64,000 nt of DNA. Origin: Apis mellifera (taxonomy: Eukaryota > Arthropoda > Insecta > Hymenoptera > Apidae). Below are positions 1 to 9,967 of this stretch, in pieces. Numbering within the stretch: the first letter of the stretch is position 1; every line of letters starts with the position of its first letter. A model generated the notes under the pieces. It was not told the origin of the DNA. It saw only the letters and a program-made list of their open reading frames with translations, and did not search any database. The stretch is taken from assembly GCF_003254395.2 (NCBI RefSeq), contig NC_037647.1, forward strand, positions 10,359,050 through 10,423,049, in the 5' to 3' direction. A program made the translations under genes and the position numbers.

Positions 1-1144
1 GCGACAGGATAAGACAACAAGCGAAGAGGTTAGATACATATTTTTCCACGCAACGAAAAGTGTACATAAACATTACATTTCTCTCCATTCTCTTTCTATT
101 TTTTTTTTTTTTCATCTTCTCCATTTATATGTATACGCGAATGTACGCAAAATTTCCACGCATTTTCAGAAAACATTTTCATGTTTCACCAAATGTTCAA
201 ATGCTATATATAATCTATAAATGGGGATCTCGTCTTGATTGTCCATGATCGCTGATTTTTTTTTTTTTTTTTTTTTTTTCTCTTGTGTTTTATATTACTC
301 TTCATAGTTAAACGTGTTGTTCCACGCGTGTGTTCCTACTTATGACCTGTTTCACACGACACATTATATATACGATATAACGTAAGAGAATATTATACGT
401 AAGCATGACGGCCATCACCGCCGACAGATATAAGAGAGAGAGAGAAAAAAAAGGGGGGTGAAGAAAAAAAAAAGATTCTGAAAAAATGTTGACAAAGTAC
501 GGTATATTTTATTAAAAGCATATTATTAAAAGCAACAGCATAATTTGATCGCATTTCGAGATCTTGTCTTTTTCTTATCTCATCATTGTATAGTTTTTTT
601 GCACCTTGATCGATCGATCGATTTTTTTTTTCTTTGCTTCGCTTTTGATGCACTTTCTTTCTTTCTTTCTTTTTTTTTATATATATATATATATAAATAA
701 TAATAAATATTTCGAAAGAGACGAATTGAAATTGTTGTTGCTTTTATCATTTTTCTTTTTTTTTTTTTTTTTTTTTTTGTAGTCATCGATAGCGAGCTTT
801 AATATGTGATTCATAGTTTCTTTTAGTTATACACGATTGGTATAGGAAACTATAGAAGTATGATAGATATATAGGACAAGAGTCCATTTTTTTATCCTTC
901 CATTTTTCTAACAGTATCGTTTCGATTTATTTTTACGATATAATGAATATTTACGATATTCTTAACTGTATACATAGTTCTTAGTTAATTCTGTTTAAAA
1001 GAATTCCTCGACTTATAGAATATCATTTGATTATTTCTTTTGATTGAATTTTGCAAGGATGAAATACAATGCAATTTTACGATATACATTTTTAAGGAAA
1101 GTAATAAAAATAATAGAGTTTTGGCAGAGTTTATCACAATTCTC

Positions 1145-1440
1145 TCATTGCTTCTAAAATTTTTTATTTTAAATTTATCGATTTATATTTATATTATCGC
1201 TTCGTTTTATTTTGCGATTTTTTTTTCTTTTTTTTTTTTTTTTTGTATCATACTTACTAGACTAGTGCCTGCCAATGACTGATATTTCTCAAGCACCTCT
1301 TTCACCTTTCTGTTCTTCAATATTCTTTGTTGAAGTTGGTAGGATATCTCACGCGTTTCCACTTCTATGCATCTCTTCGCGATGATGCAAAATCCCGTTA
1401 TTTTGCTAATGAGGAGAGAAAGATGTTTGGGTACGAACAT
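1145..1440 (-). CDS. Candidate small two-exon gene antisense within msn intron
   Basis: I do not recognise this protein. On the minus strand an ATG at 1440-1438, with A at -3, opens a frame of 61 codons to 1258. It ends exactly at a consensus GTAAGT donor (rc of 1252-1257). A T/A-rich acceptor at 1154-1155 would join it in phase to AAG CAA TGA (1153-1145), giving about 63 residues. The product would have a hydrophobic stretch near residues 7-20 (LSLLISKITGFCII), then a charged, Gln/Lys/Glu-rich part suggestive of a helix or coiled coil (ISYQLQQRILKNRKVKEVLE). A strong pyrimidine-rich acceptor inside the frame (CTCCTCATTAG, just upstream of 1405) offers the alternative that 1405-1258 is an internal exon. 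It lies antisense inside the presumed msn intron, so it would be a nested gene. Without splicing the frame runs on into poly-lysine. Chance cannot be excluded. Confidence 0.3.
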
Positions 1441-1821
1441 CTTGGATTCGAACGAACACGAATTTTCACACAATAGAGCACGCAGGTGTCTTTCAATTTT
1501 ACGCAGGGTCTTATGGGATATATATATGTATATAAAATATATAAAAGTAGAAACGAGAATAAAAGTTGATATCGAACGAATGTGTCGATTGAGGTTATTT
1601 ATGTCAACGACTTAATTTTTTTCCACTAGATGAGAAGCGAGAAAGAAGTATAGAGTGTAACAATTTTTTATGAATCTAAAAGAAAAAGAAAAAACGAATT
1701 TATGATCAATTAGAAATTATTAAATCATTACACTATTATATGTACTTATATTTTTTTTTATTATGCGCAAAAATATCCGCGCAAAATAGTCCCATTACGT
1801 TTGTCAGCGTGACTAATTAAG

Positions 1822-1914
1822 GATTCTGTTGTGTGTTGTGGGACGCGTGGGAGCTCTAATCCGAAGAGCAAGGCCCTTTCTACTGACCATCCCAATCCCA
1901 ATACTAATTATCAT
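1822..1914 (+). CDS. msn: Possible additional upstream msn exon
   Basis: A GC-richer segment in otherwise AT-rich intron ends at a consensus GTAAGT donor (1915-1920). Read in the frame that ends in phase 0 at 1914 it is open, with a Ser/Asn/Pro-rich tail (ALSTDHPNPNTNYH). The next certain msn exon also begins in phase 0 at 2851 with Tyr-Arg-Gln, so the two would join cleanly. A Ser/Pro/Asn-rich segment fits the poorly conserved linker between kinase and CNH domains. The 5' boundary is unclear: an in-frame TGA at 1809-1811 forces the acceptor downstream, and the nearest AGs (1821, or later ones) lack a good pyrimidine tract. It may be an alternative exon or not an exon at all. Confidence 0.3.
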
Positions 1915-2850
1915 GTAAGTATTCATTCGATATCGAATTTAGTTCAGTGTTGCTTTTGCCTCCTCTTATAGAAGGATATTATCTCTTGTGTGCAAAGGAA
2001 ACGAGAAAAAAAAAACGCAACAAAATTTTCTATTTTTTTTTTTTTTTTATCTTTTTTTACCCTTTATTTTTTTTTTTTTATATTAACTATTCACCGTGCA
2101 ACATGCATGGAATGACAAACATTCTTATTTTATCATTACTTCGTCGTACACTCGTTTTGGTTTTGCGGGTCCTTTCCTTAGAATGGATATCTCTTAGAAT
2201 GGAACCAATCTCTAATTCAAATATTATTCACATAGCTTCTTTTTCCTTCACCTCTCCCTTTCTCTTTTTCTTTTTATCTCTCACTTGCTTGTTCACTTTC
2301 TCATCCTTCTTAGGTTTGTGATCTGTCTTCCTTGTTTATTCTAATTTTTTATTATTTCTTTTATGTTTCTTAAACTTATATCAATTTTAGATTCTTGGAT
2401 ATGTATATATAAAGGAATGTATTGGAAACTTAAATCTTGTTTTGCTTTCAAGTAGTATTTTTAATATTTTTTTTTTTTTTTTTTTTTTACATTTATTTGT
2501 TGTAGTATATATGAAATACATATATATTCGTTATCTGCTTCTCAAATTGTCTTGAAAAACTTTTGTGTTTCTATAATTTTTAATAAGTATCTTCCATTTC
2601 TTTTATTGCATGTTATCACCTCATTAGATATATTTATATTCTATTTTTTATTTTAATCAATATATTCTCTCAATTATCGTACTTTGTGTCTTGATTGCAT
2701 TATCAATTATAATAACATATATATATATATTTATAGAAATATAATATATATAATATATATAATATATATATATATTTCTTAATGGTTTAATTTCTATTCT
2801 ATTTTAGTTTCATATGTTCCAGTTTAACTTTAAGATACTTTTTGTTACAG

Positions 2851-4331
2851 TACCGGCAAGCAGTTAAATCACCACAACTACTTGCACATCAACAGAAACA
2901 GAGATCTTTCTTGACCTTTGGATTTGGTGCGGGACCAGCTAGAAGGGAATCTCATGTAAATGTTAATGTGACACCGACCAGCCATGACCTTACATCTGAT
3001 ACACCTGAAATACGCAAATACAAGAAGCGATTCAACAGTGAAATTCTTTGTGCTGCGCTTTGGGGTATAAATGCATTACATGAATACATACATATGCATC
3101 TCTTTAAGAAGACTCTTAATGATCAGTACAATATTTGCAGGAGTAAATCTATTAATTGGTACCGAAAACGGCCTTGTGTTATTGGATAGAAGTGGTCAAG
3201 GAAAAGTATATCAATTAATAAGCAGAAGACGATTTCAACAAATGGAAGTTCTTGAAGGACAAAATATTTTGGTTACAATTAGTGGAAAAAAGAATAGAGT
3301 ACGGGTATATTATCTTTCTTGGCTTAAGAGTAAAATTTTGCGAACGGATGGACATAGCGATGTAAGTTTTATGTTTCTTGATTTGTTACATATTATTGCA
3401 ATTATATATTGAATTGCAATTAATAGATAATATTCGATGTTATTGCAGCAAGTTGAACGGCGCAATGGCTGGATTAATGTTGGAGATCTTCAGGGTGCGG
3501 TACATTTTAAGATAGTCAAATACGAAAGAATAAAGTTTCTTGTCATTGCATTAAAAGATTCGATAGAAATTTATGCTTGGGCTCCGAAACCTTATCACAA
3601 ATTTATGGCGTTTAAATCGTTCAGTGAACTTGCACACAGACCATTACTTGTCGATCTTACTATAGAAGAGGGTTCGAGATTGAAAGTTATTTATGGCAGC
3701 GCCGATGGTTTTCACGCTGTTGATTTGGATTCTGCTACGGTTTATGATATTTATCTGCCAAAACATGTGAGTAAATAATATTTATTAAAATAATTAATCT
3801 TTATTCATGAATCTATTGTCGAAATCTATTTGTCTTTGATCATAGACTCAAGGCCCCATTTGTCCACATTGTATCGTTGCATTACCAAACAGTAATGGCA
3901 TGCAGTTACTGTTATGTTATGATAATGAGGGTGTATACGTGAATACTTATGGTAGATTATCTAAAACCATGGTTCTACAATGGGGTGAAATGCCCACTAG
4001 TGTTGCATATATCGGTACAGGACAAATCATGGGCTGGGGTAACAAAGCTATTGAGATTAGAAGCGTAGAAAGTGGACACCTTGATGGTGTGTTCATGCAC
4101 AAGAAAGCTCAACGGCTCAAGTTCCTTTGCGAGCGTAATGATAAGGTATACGTGAATATTTATATTATATAATTAATATAATTTAACAATTTTTAAAATA
4201 TATTTTTATGTATATTTTTACATATTTTTACTATTCGGTTATTTTAGGTATTTTTCTCGTCAGCTAAAGGCGGAAGTGCGTGCCAGATTTACTTCATGAC
4301 ATTAAATAAACCTGGCATGGCTAACTGGTGA
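2851..4331 (+). CDS. msn: misshapen/MAP4K4-family Ste20 kinase, 3' exons with CNH domain (partial)
   Basis: C-terminal part of a germinal-centre-kinase (GCK-IV) protein kinase of the Misshapen/MIG-15/TNIK/MINK/MAP4K4 family, cytoplasmic kinases acting upstream of JNK and in cell motility, adhesion and axon or epithelial morphogenesis. Five exons join in frame: 2851-3064, 3141-3361, 3449-3766, 3846-4145 and 4248-4331 (stop TGA 4329-4331). Introns are 76, 87, 79 and 102 bp with GT...AG ends. The joined 378 residues start with a linker (QKQRSFLTFGFGAG, ESHVNVNV), then TPEIRKYKKRFNSEILCAAL leads into the CNH (citron homology) domain, about residue 61 to the end. Family hallmarks include LLDRSGQGKVYQLI, ISGKKNRVRVYYLSWL, KYERIKFLVIALKDSIEIYA, YDNEGVYVNT, QWGEMPTSVAYI, HLDGVFMHKKAQRLKFLCER and the terminal FMTLNKPGMANW. 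The CNH domain binds regulators such as Rap2-type GTPases and MAP3Ks in this family. The N-terminal kinase domain and most of the linker are left of the window. No break or missing motif is visible in the part present. Confidence 0.97.
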
Positions 4332-4805
4332 TCCCGAATATGGCCAAATCTGGCCCTCAAATTATCTTTACGAATAAGGACACAAAATCTTTCTCGTATA
4401 TCGAGATACGCATCATCGCCATTCATGTTAATTCGTTTTTCACTGCCAGGATTTAAGGCCATGGAAAGCAAGCAATGTTCGTATTGGAGTCAACAACATT
4501 ATCAATATCATTTTCAGTCTTATTACAATTGTCATTATTATCATTATCATCGTCGACGTCGTCTTCGTCGTCGCCGTCGTCGCCTTCTTCGTCTTCTTCG
4601 TTATCATCGTCGTCGTCGTCGTCGTAGGCGACGTCAACATTGTTATCGTCATCGTCAACGTCATCACCATCACTATTACCATCATCATCATCATCACCTC
4701 CACCATAACTATTATCATTTTTATCCACAAGACCATTATAATCTATATCGATACGTTTGCTCGAGTAATTGCACATTAATAAAAAAATATCAAACATTCA
4801 ATAAA
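4332..4805 (+). other. msn: msn 3' untranslated region (minimum extent)
   Basis: Sequence directly after the msn stop codon. The first polyadenylation-signal hexamers downstream are AATAAA at 4778-4783 and again at 4800-4805, so a short 3' UTR of about 0.5 kb is possible. Further AATAAA hexamers occur at later positions, so longer forms cannot be excluded. The UTR carries the imperfect trinucleotide tract entered separately. The end of the transcript is inferred, not seen. Confidence 0.5.
4531..4710. repeat. Imperfect trinucleotide tract (TCA/TCG/TCT)n
   Basis: About 180 bp of imperfect trinucleotide repeat in the msn 3' UTR, with runs such as GTCGTCGTCGTC near 4608-4625 and ATCATCATCATCATC near 4681-4695. 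The tract creates artefactual open frames on both strands: Asp/Glu-rich or Met/Thr-rich on the minus strand, Arg/His/Tyr-rich on the plus strand. I do not regard these as genes. Confidence 0.9.
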
Positions 4806-7180
4806 ATATCTCAACAATATTTTCAATTGTTTTTGCAAAGTTTACAAGCGAAATTGTTATTTTTAAATAATTTCGTACGAAAATTTTTCTCCTCTTTTAA
4901 TTATTCATCTTACGTGATGCAACTTAGCATATGAGAGAAAAAAATGGTTCCTTCTTTACGGTAATATGCCTCTCGACAGAGGAAAATAAATAAGAATAAA
5001 ATATATGCACAAACCATTATTACACCGAATAATAATTCATTATGTTTTGCCAATATTTGAATGTCATTATCATTAAAAAAACTTTTTTTCATATTTAAAA
5101 GACGTATTTAAATAAACAAAAAAAAAATATATATATATATATCATAAAATAATTTTAAAGTCAAGATGAACGAGTCCAAAGTAAATCGAATCTTCCGAAA
5201 TAATTTTGAAATTGTATAAATAATAAGTTATTAGCGATTCGTAACAGAAATTATTATACTGTATTGTTTTAATAAGTGCAAAAGAATTGTGCAATATCGA
5301 TGCTTTCATCTATATAAACAAAAAAAAAAAAAAAATTTCTCGTAATAAGTTTGTAACAAGTGGCTGAACTTTTCTATGATAATAAGAGAAATATGAACTG
5401 TCTCGATAGTTGTAAGTGCAAATACGCGAGCAAAAAAATGCAGTGTGAATGGATTTTTGCGATTTACATTTCGAGAAAGAGAGAATATAGAGAGGACGCG
5501 CGCGCAAACTGAAAAATAGGAGCAATGTATGCAAGGGGGGGTGTGTGTAATGTATGTTTTTAAAGTAATTTTTGATTGAATGTATTTTCTTTCCACATTT
5601 ATAAAGATTATTATAATTGACGTAATGATATCATTCTTCGAAAAAGATTTCTCCCATGATATACAGTTAAATGTAATCGTACATATTATTGCATCAAGTT
5701 TATATATAAGATCTTTTGAAAATGGGAGAGAATAATATTGTTTTTAACAATATAAAATAATAGAAAAATAGCGATGGACTAAAATGTTATAACTAAAATT
5801 AGGAATAAGAAAGATTAATTACTAATGTTATTAACTGTATAGTTTGTAGTAATCGATGGATTCGTATGTCCTATTTCTTGCAATTTAAGATAATATGGCG
5901 ATGACGATAATATCACGACGATGTAATTTGTGGCGTTGGATAAATTGCATTTTTACGAGTAATAGATTTTATGTTAGCAGTTTTTGAGACATAAAGTGAT
6001 AAGGTGCAAAGAAAACATTTTTCTATTTCATTATTTTTTTCTAAGATTTAATATACTTTTTATGTTTAACTTGCACTCTCCTCTTTGCGAAAAGTATTCG
6101 ATCGAATACAGTCGCATATTTTTTTATAAATAATCATAGAAACGCGTTCAATATTTAAATAAAGAAACAATCTTGATAAGGCGATATGCATAGGAAATAA
6201 TATTTTCTTTCTTTCTTTTTTTTTTTTATTTCTTATTCGTTCAATACTGTACAAATTAATAATTATTATTTATCCATAAATTCATAATTTAATGGGCAAT
6301 TTTATTGAATTATATCGAATTGAATTATAAACGTCATACGTTAAAATTGTGGCTTTAATTATTGAAACGTATTATATGTATATCGCAAATATATTTTATA
6401 ATTTTGAATAAGAATATTTTACACGGAACTTTCCACTAGAGATAATTTTAGTTTGAATAGTTCTATGTGTAATTTAGATGAGTTTATTTTCAAAGTTTTA
6501 TTTTCAACTTCGTACTTCAAATTTAAATTGAGATAAGAATCGTTATGTAATTTAACGTTAACTTTTCTTTTATAATTGCATCGAACCATTTATATAAATC
6601 GTGTATAAAATATTTGTTACATATAATAAGCACTTCGTCTAAACTGTTGAATAATTGTAAAATTGTAATTTCATAACATGATGAGGGTGTATACGTGTAA
6701 AATTATTTTTTAATCGCTTAGAAGAGTAAACGTTGAATATTTGGTTGATGTATAATTTCAACTGAAAAAAAAAAAAAAAAAAAAAAATAAAATAAAAAAA
6801 ATCTCCAGCAATAATGTATCAATTAGGGCAAGTTCTGAATTCTGATTAAAAAAAATACTTAATGTACACTCATTTATTTATTTGTACATAAATAAATATA
6901 TGACGTGGTATGTGATAAATGATCAATACGTCATACTTATTTATTTGAATGCGTTTCAAAACATTTTTACGATGTTCTTGGATTTTATAATGATTTAATT
7001 TCTAAATGATTTTTTTATTTTGAACATCGAAATATTGGAAAAAAAAACGCATTCATAATAAGGTTAGATGCAAAGAGGAGGACATCTAGCTAGTGCAACG
7101 AAAGACTGTTTTTTTGAACGAGAAAAAGAGTTTCTATTGCGCTGGGATGGAAGGAAAGGAACAGGGAGTGATAAACAATT
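4806..7180. other. AT-rich intergenic or long 3' UTR sequence, no gene seen
   Basis: AT-rich DNA with poly-A/T tracts (5320-5334, 6766-6787) and a TA run (5129-5141). Open frames here are short and low in complexity. A TGTACATA motif (Pumilio-type consensus) near 6891 and several AATAAA hexamers would suit an extended msn 3' UTR, but nothing decides this. Confidence 0.6.
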
Positions 7181-7202
7181 GCGCGCGCGCGAGAGTATGC
7201 GA

Positions 7203-7247
<45 letters not shown>
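7181..7247. repeat. GC dinucleotide stretch followed by (GA)n microsatellite
   Basis: A short GCGCGCGCGC run (7181-7190) is followed by an interrupted GAGA tract that becomes a pure AG repeat from about 7206 to 7247. Glu/Arg-rich open frames across it are repeat artefacts. Confidence 0.95.
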
Positions 7248-7249
<2 letters not shown>

Positions 7250-8127
7250 TAGAATTTTTAGTGAATGCTACACGTATGGACGGTCATTTACAAATAATAG
7301 GGATTCCAATATTATAATGATAATATTGCTACCTGTAACGGATTCGCGGATTTAATTTCGTGCAAGAATTCCTCTTATTCTTTTCGTCACTTTCGGTTCC
7401 TTTGGTTAATTACTATGTTCCATCCATTATTTTTACTTTTATCATCTTGCACATTGTTTCCCAAAGATGGTAGTGATGATTTTTTTTTTTTAATATTATA
7501 TTAATTATTACTTTTATAGTTTATAATTGCATTATTGTTGCGATTATTCTATCTATCCGTACGCCATTATGACCATCACCATGGTATATTATGATTACAA
7601 TGATTAAAATTACTACTATTATTACTATTAGTAAAGTCAAATATACGGACAATTTGTAATTGATACGTTAGCAATTTCTTTTCGTGTATCCTATATATAT
7701 ATATCATAATTAATACGATATATTTCCTATAGCTGTTTGTAATAAAAAAAATTTGCAAACTTTTATAGTAATAGGAGAATTGAAACAACCAATTGCAATC
7801 ATTAATTTCAAATATGGAAAATACTTATACTTAAATAAAAGGAAAGTTGAAAGATAATGGAAAGAAAAATTCGTACATATAATTAATTATTTACAATTTT
7901 TATTTGTTTATAATTTTCATTGCGATATATCGATTGTTATTATATAGTCGGAAGGTTAATTGAAAAAGATAAAAATTTATAAGTTGTATCAAGCTATAAT
8001 ATTTTTTTTCTTATATATAAAAATAATCTTAAAGTAATAAATTTTAATAAATTAAAAATAATAAATTATAACATTAATAAATAATTCTATTTATCCTGTA
8101 ATTTCTAATCGTGCGCTAAAAGTAAAG
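7248..8127. other. AT-rich sequence, no gene seen
   Basis: AT-rich filler with ATT/ACT-type trinucleotide patches near 7600-7635 and a poly-T tract near 7481-7490. No splice-bounded open frame or recognised motif was found. Confidence 0.6.
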
Positions 8128-8566
8128 ACAAGGAGAATAGAATAGCGAGAGAAGGACAGAGATAGAATAAAAATTCTGAAATCAGCGCCATCTTCAGAGT
8201 GCCGCAAATGAAACTCAATATATAAGGATAGAAAATAGTAAGAAAAAGATAGAGATAGAGATAAGAATCAATCACCAGTGCCATCTCTTAAGAGTCAGAA
8301 GTACTTATAAGCAGGATAAAGTAGAATAAGAATTGAAGATGAACGCCATCTCTTGAATACTTTTATAATTTTTATAATGATTCTTTTATTTTTGGTGTCT
8401 AAGAGATGGCGCTAATGATTAATTCTTATTGTATCTCTATCCTTCTCTTATTATTTTCTGTCTTTATTTTACATGTTTCATTTGCGGCACTCTGGAGATG
8501 GCGCTGATTTCAATATTTTTACTCTATCTCTATCTTTCTCTTACCATTTGTTCTCTTCGTCTATAC
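8128..8566. repeat. Long inverted repeat (foldback element) with CGCCATCT motifs
   Basis: The left arm (about 8128-8300) and right arm (about 8391-8566) are reverse complements of one another with only scattered mismatches over about 165 bp, separated by a loop of about 90 bp. Shared blocks include AAATCAGCGCCATCT, AGAGTGCCGCAAATGAAAC, AGATAGAGATA and GCCATCTCTTA. The loop carries a further diverged copy of the AATAAGAATT...CGCCATCTCTT block. There is no transposase frame, so it is either a non-autonomous foldback/MITE-like element or a local inverted duplication. A transcript would fold into a long hairpin. Confidence 0.85.
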
Positions 8567-8734
8567 TCGTCCATAATGAAAAATATACTCGAGGATATAT
8601 TTGATTATATGAACCGATATCTGATTGATTTTATCCTCATTTATGCAATTTTTTTTTAAGTTTTTTTTTATTTAACATTTAAATTCATTTTAATAATATG
8701 CAATATACTGTTCTCTTTATTGTACTCTTTACAG

Positions 8735-9310
8735 ATGGGTCTCGATGCGTAGTCACCTCCTCGTTGGTGAGACCTGGTAATTGGCATCTCTTTCCAAAGA
8801 TTTTTAAAAACATTTAATTTTAAATAAAATTTTATTCGAAAGATTTGCAAAAATTATATTGAAAAATATTTATTACTTTTCAGAAAGTGATGCCAAGCTA
8901 AGAACTACGCGTTAGTTTAAGTCTAGGTCTCGCAACATTTCTTTTGAGTATTTTGACCATCTATAGATAACATACACTATGCACGTGCTTCATTACACAT
9001 TAGAATATTATACCAAGGATTAGATGTAATTGCCAATTCGTAATTAGATAATTCAGGTAAAATTCAGTTTTCACTTTTTGTTAAAAAAAAAAATTAAGAC
9101 AAAATATATTAAAAATGTACATTGTTATCTAATCTTTCTCGAAGTTTTCACGTTCAATATTTTTCCAATTTAATCGAATGCACTTTCCCTCCTGCCAGTT
9201 TTCAAACACGTACATACGTGTCTGATTTAATCAGATTCTTGAGAACAAGCTTTTACACCATCATCTTCGAACATTGTCCTCTCGAATTATTTTTAACAAA
9301 TTGAAATAAA
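8735..9310 (+). other. Candidate spliced transcript: micro-exon plus terminal exon
   Basis: A pyrimidine-rich acceptor (TGTACTCTTTACAG, ends 8734) precedes a 32 nt GC-richer block, 8735-8766, that ends at a GTGAGA donor. A 117 bp interval ends in a TACTTTTCAG acceptor at 8883, followed by another GC-richer block. In one frame the short exon (GSRCVVTSSL) joins in phase to KVMPS and a stop (TAA 8899-8901). AATAAA occurs at 9305-9310, a possible poly(A) signal. No upstream partner exon was found, so this could be the end of an unknown gene, a non-coding RNA, or chance. The short block also contains GGTCTC/GAGACC inverted sequences, and on the minus strand it could be read as an exon with a GTAAAG donor. 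Confidence 0.25.
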
Positions 9311-9759
9311 ACACATTAATCTCGGGATGCAAAAGGTAGGACGTGGTATTTATTTGTACGATCTTTTTTTTTTTTGTCCAAAAATTCTATAAAACGAATA
9401 ACAACTTTGGGATACATGTTACTTTGATGTAATATTCGATACTGTATTACACGTGATCGATTTTTTTTTTTGAAATATATTTTTGATTATTTATTCATAA
9501 AACTGACATAGGATATCGTTTTTATTTATTTATTTTTTTTTAATTTGTTATATAATTTATCAAATACACGGGATGAACGGTTGAAACAAATTATTATCGT
9601 AAAATTGACATGCATAATATTTCTTTGCAAAATTGGTGTGTTTCGTTTTTTTTTTTTTTTTTTTTTTTTAAATCATCTCATCAATATTCATAATTTCATC
9701 GTGTCAAAATATAATTTATCAAGGATATTTTATAAAAAAAAAAAAAAAAAAAAAATATT
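9311..9759. other. AT-rich sequence, no gene seen
   Basis: AT-rich DNA with poly-T (9648-9668) and poly-A (9736-9755) tracts. Nothing else can be supported. Confidence 0.6.
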
Positions 9760-9967
9760 CGTTTCCACGCGTGCAAGTAAACGAGACGATTTTGTGGGAA
9801 GATACTATTGTTCCATCGGTCTAATACGTCTTAACGAGTTGACGCAAGTACCAAAGTCAACGGATCGAATTATCCGCAAGCTTACGTCGAAACCACGCTT
9901 CGATCGGTTGTTTATCCTGGACAATGAGCTACCAATATCAGTTATAGGGGCTGTTCAGGGATATTAA
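9760..9967 (+). other. GC-richer island with open frame, unrecognised
   Basis: An open plus-strand frame covers this island and ends at TAA 9965-9967. The non-repetitive part (from about SKRDDFVGRYYCSIGLIRL to ELPISVIGAVQGY) is about 60 residues of balanced composition but matches no family I know. Upstream the frame runs into poly-A coded lysines, so a start would have to come from splicing, and the nearest AG (GCGTGCAAG) is a poor acceptor. On the minus strand a GTAAGC donor lies in the same island. It could be a terminal exon, a decayed insertion or conserved regulatory DNA. Confidence 0.18.

Larger units (their letters stand above)
1..2850. other. Upstream intron(s) of msn, AT-rich
   Basis: This stretch lies upstream of the first certain msn exon on the + strand and ends in a TTTTGTTACAG acceptor at 2850. 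It is dominated by poly-T and poly-A runs (for example 259-280, 757-779, 2468-2488) and TA repeats (679-695, 2719-2775), as expected of intron in an AT-rich insect genome. Two sub-regions break the pattern. One is 1258-1440, with a good open frame and splice signals on the minus strand. The other is about 1822-1914, GC-richer and ending in a GTAAGT donor on the plus strand. Both are entered separately. No kinase, coiled-coil or linker exon of msn can be named here, so the N-terminal kinase domain must lie to the left of the window. Confidence 0.7.

Noticed and set aside
583..786. Lys-rich short frames at the left edge
   Set aside because: They are translations of poly-A/T tracts.
4425..4934. 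169-codon plus-strand frame rich in Arg, His and Tyr, and Asp-rich or Met/Thr-rich minus-strand frames over the same place
   Set aside because: They are produced by the trinucleotide tract in the msn 3' UTR, with homopolymer-like composition and no start or splice context.
6680..6698. 17 bp ATGAGGGTGTATACGTG identical to part of msn exon 4 (about 3925-3941)
   Set aside because: Similarity does not extend beyond about 20 bp. In a window of this size and base bias it can be coincidental, and no retro-copy of the exon is present.
7068..7355. 95-codon frame with Arg-Glu repeats
   Set aside because: It is created by the (GA)n microsatellite. Outside the repeat there is no recognisable protein.
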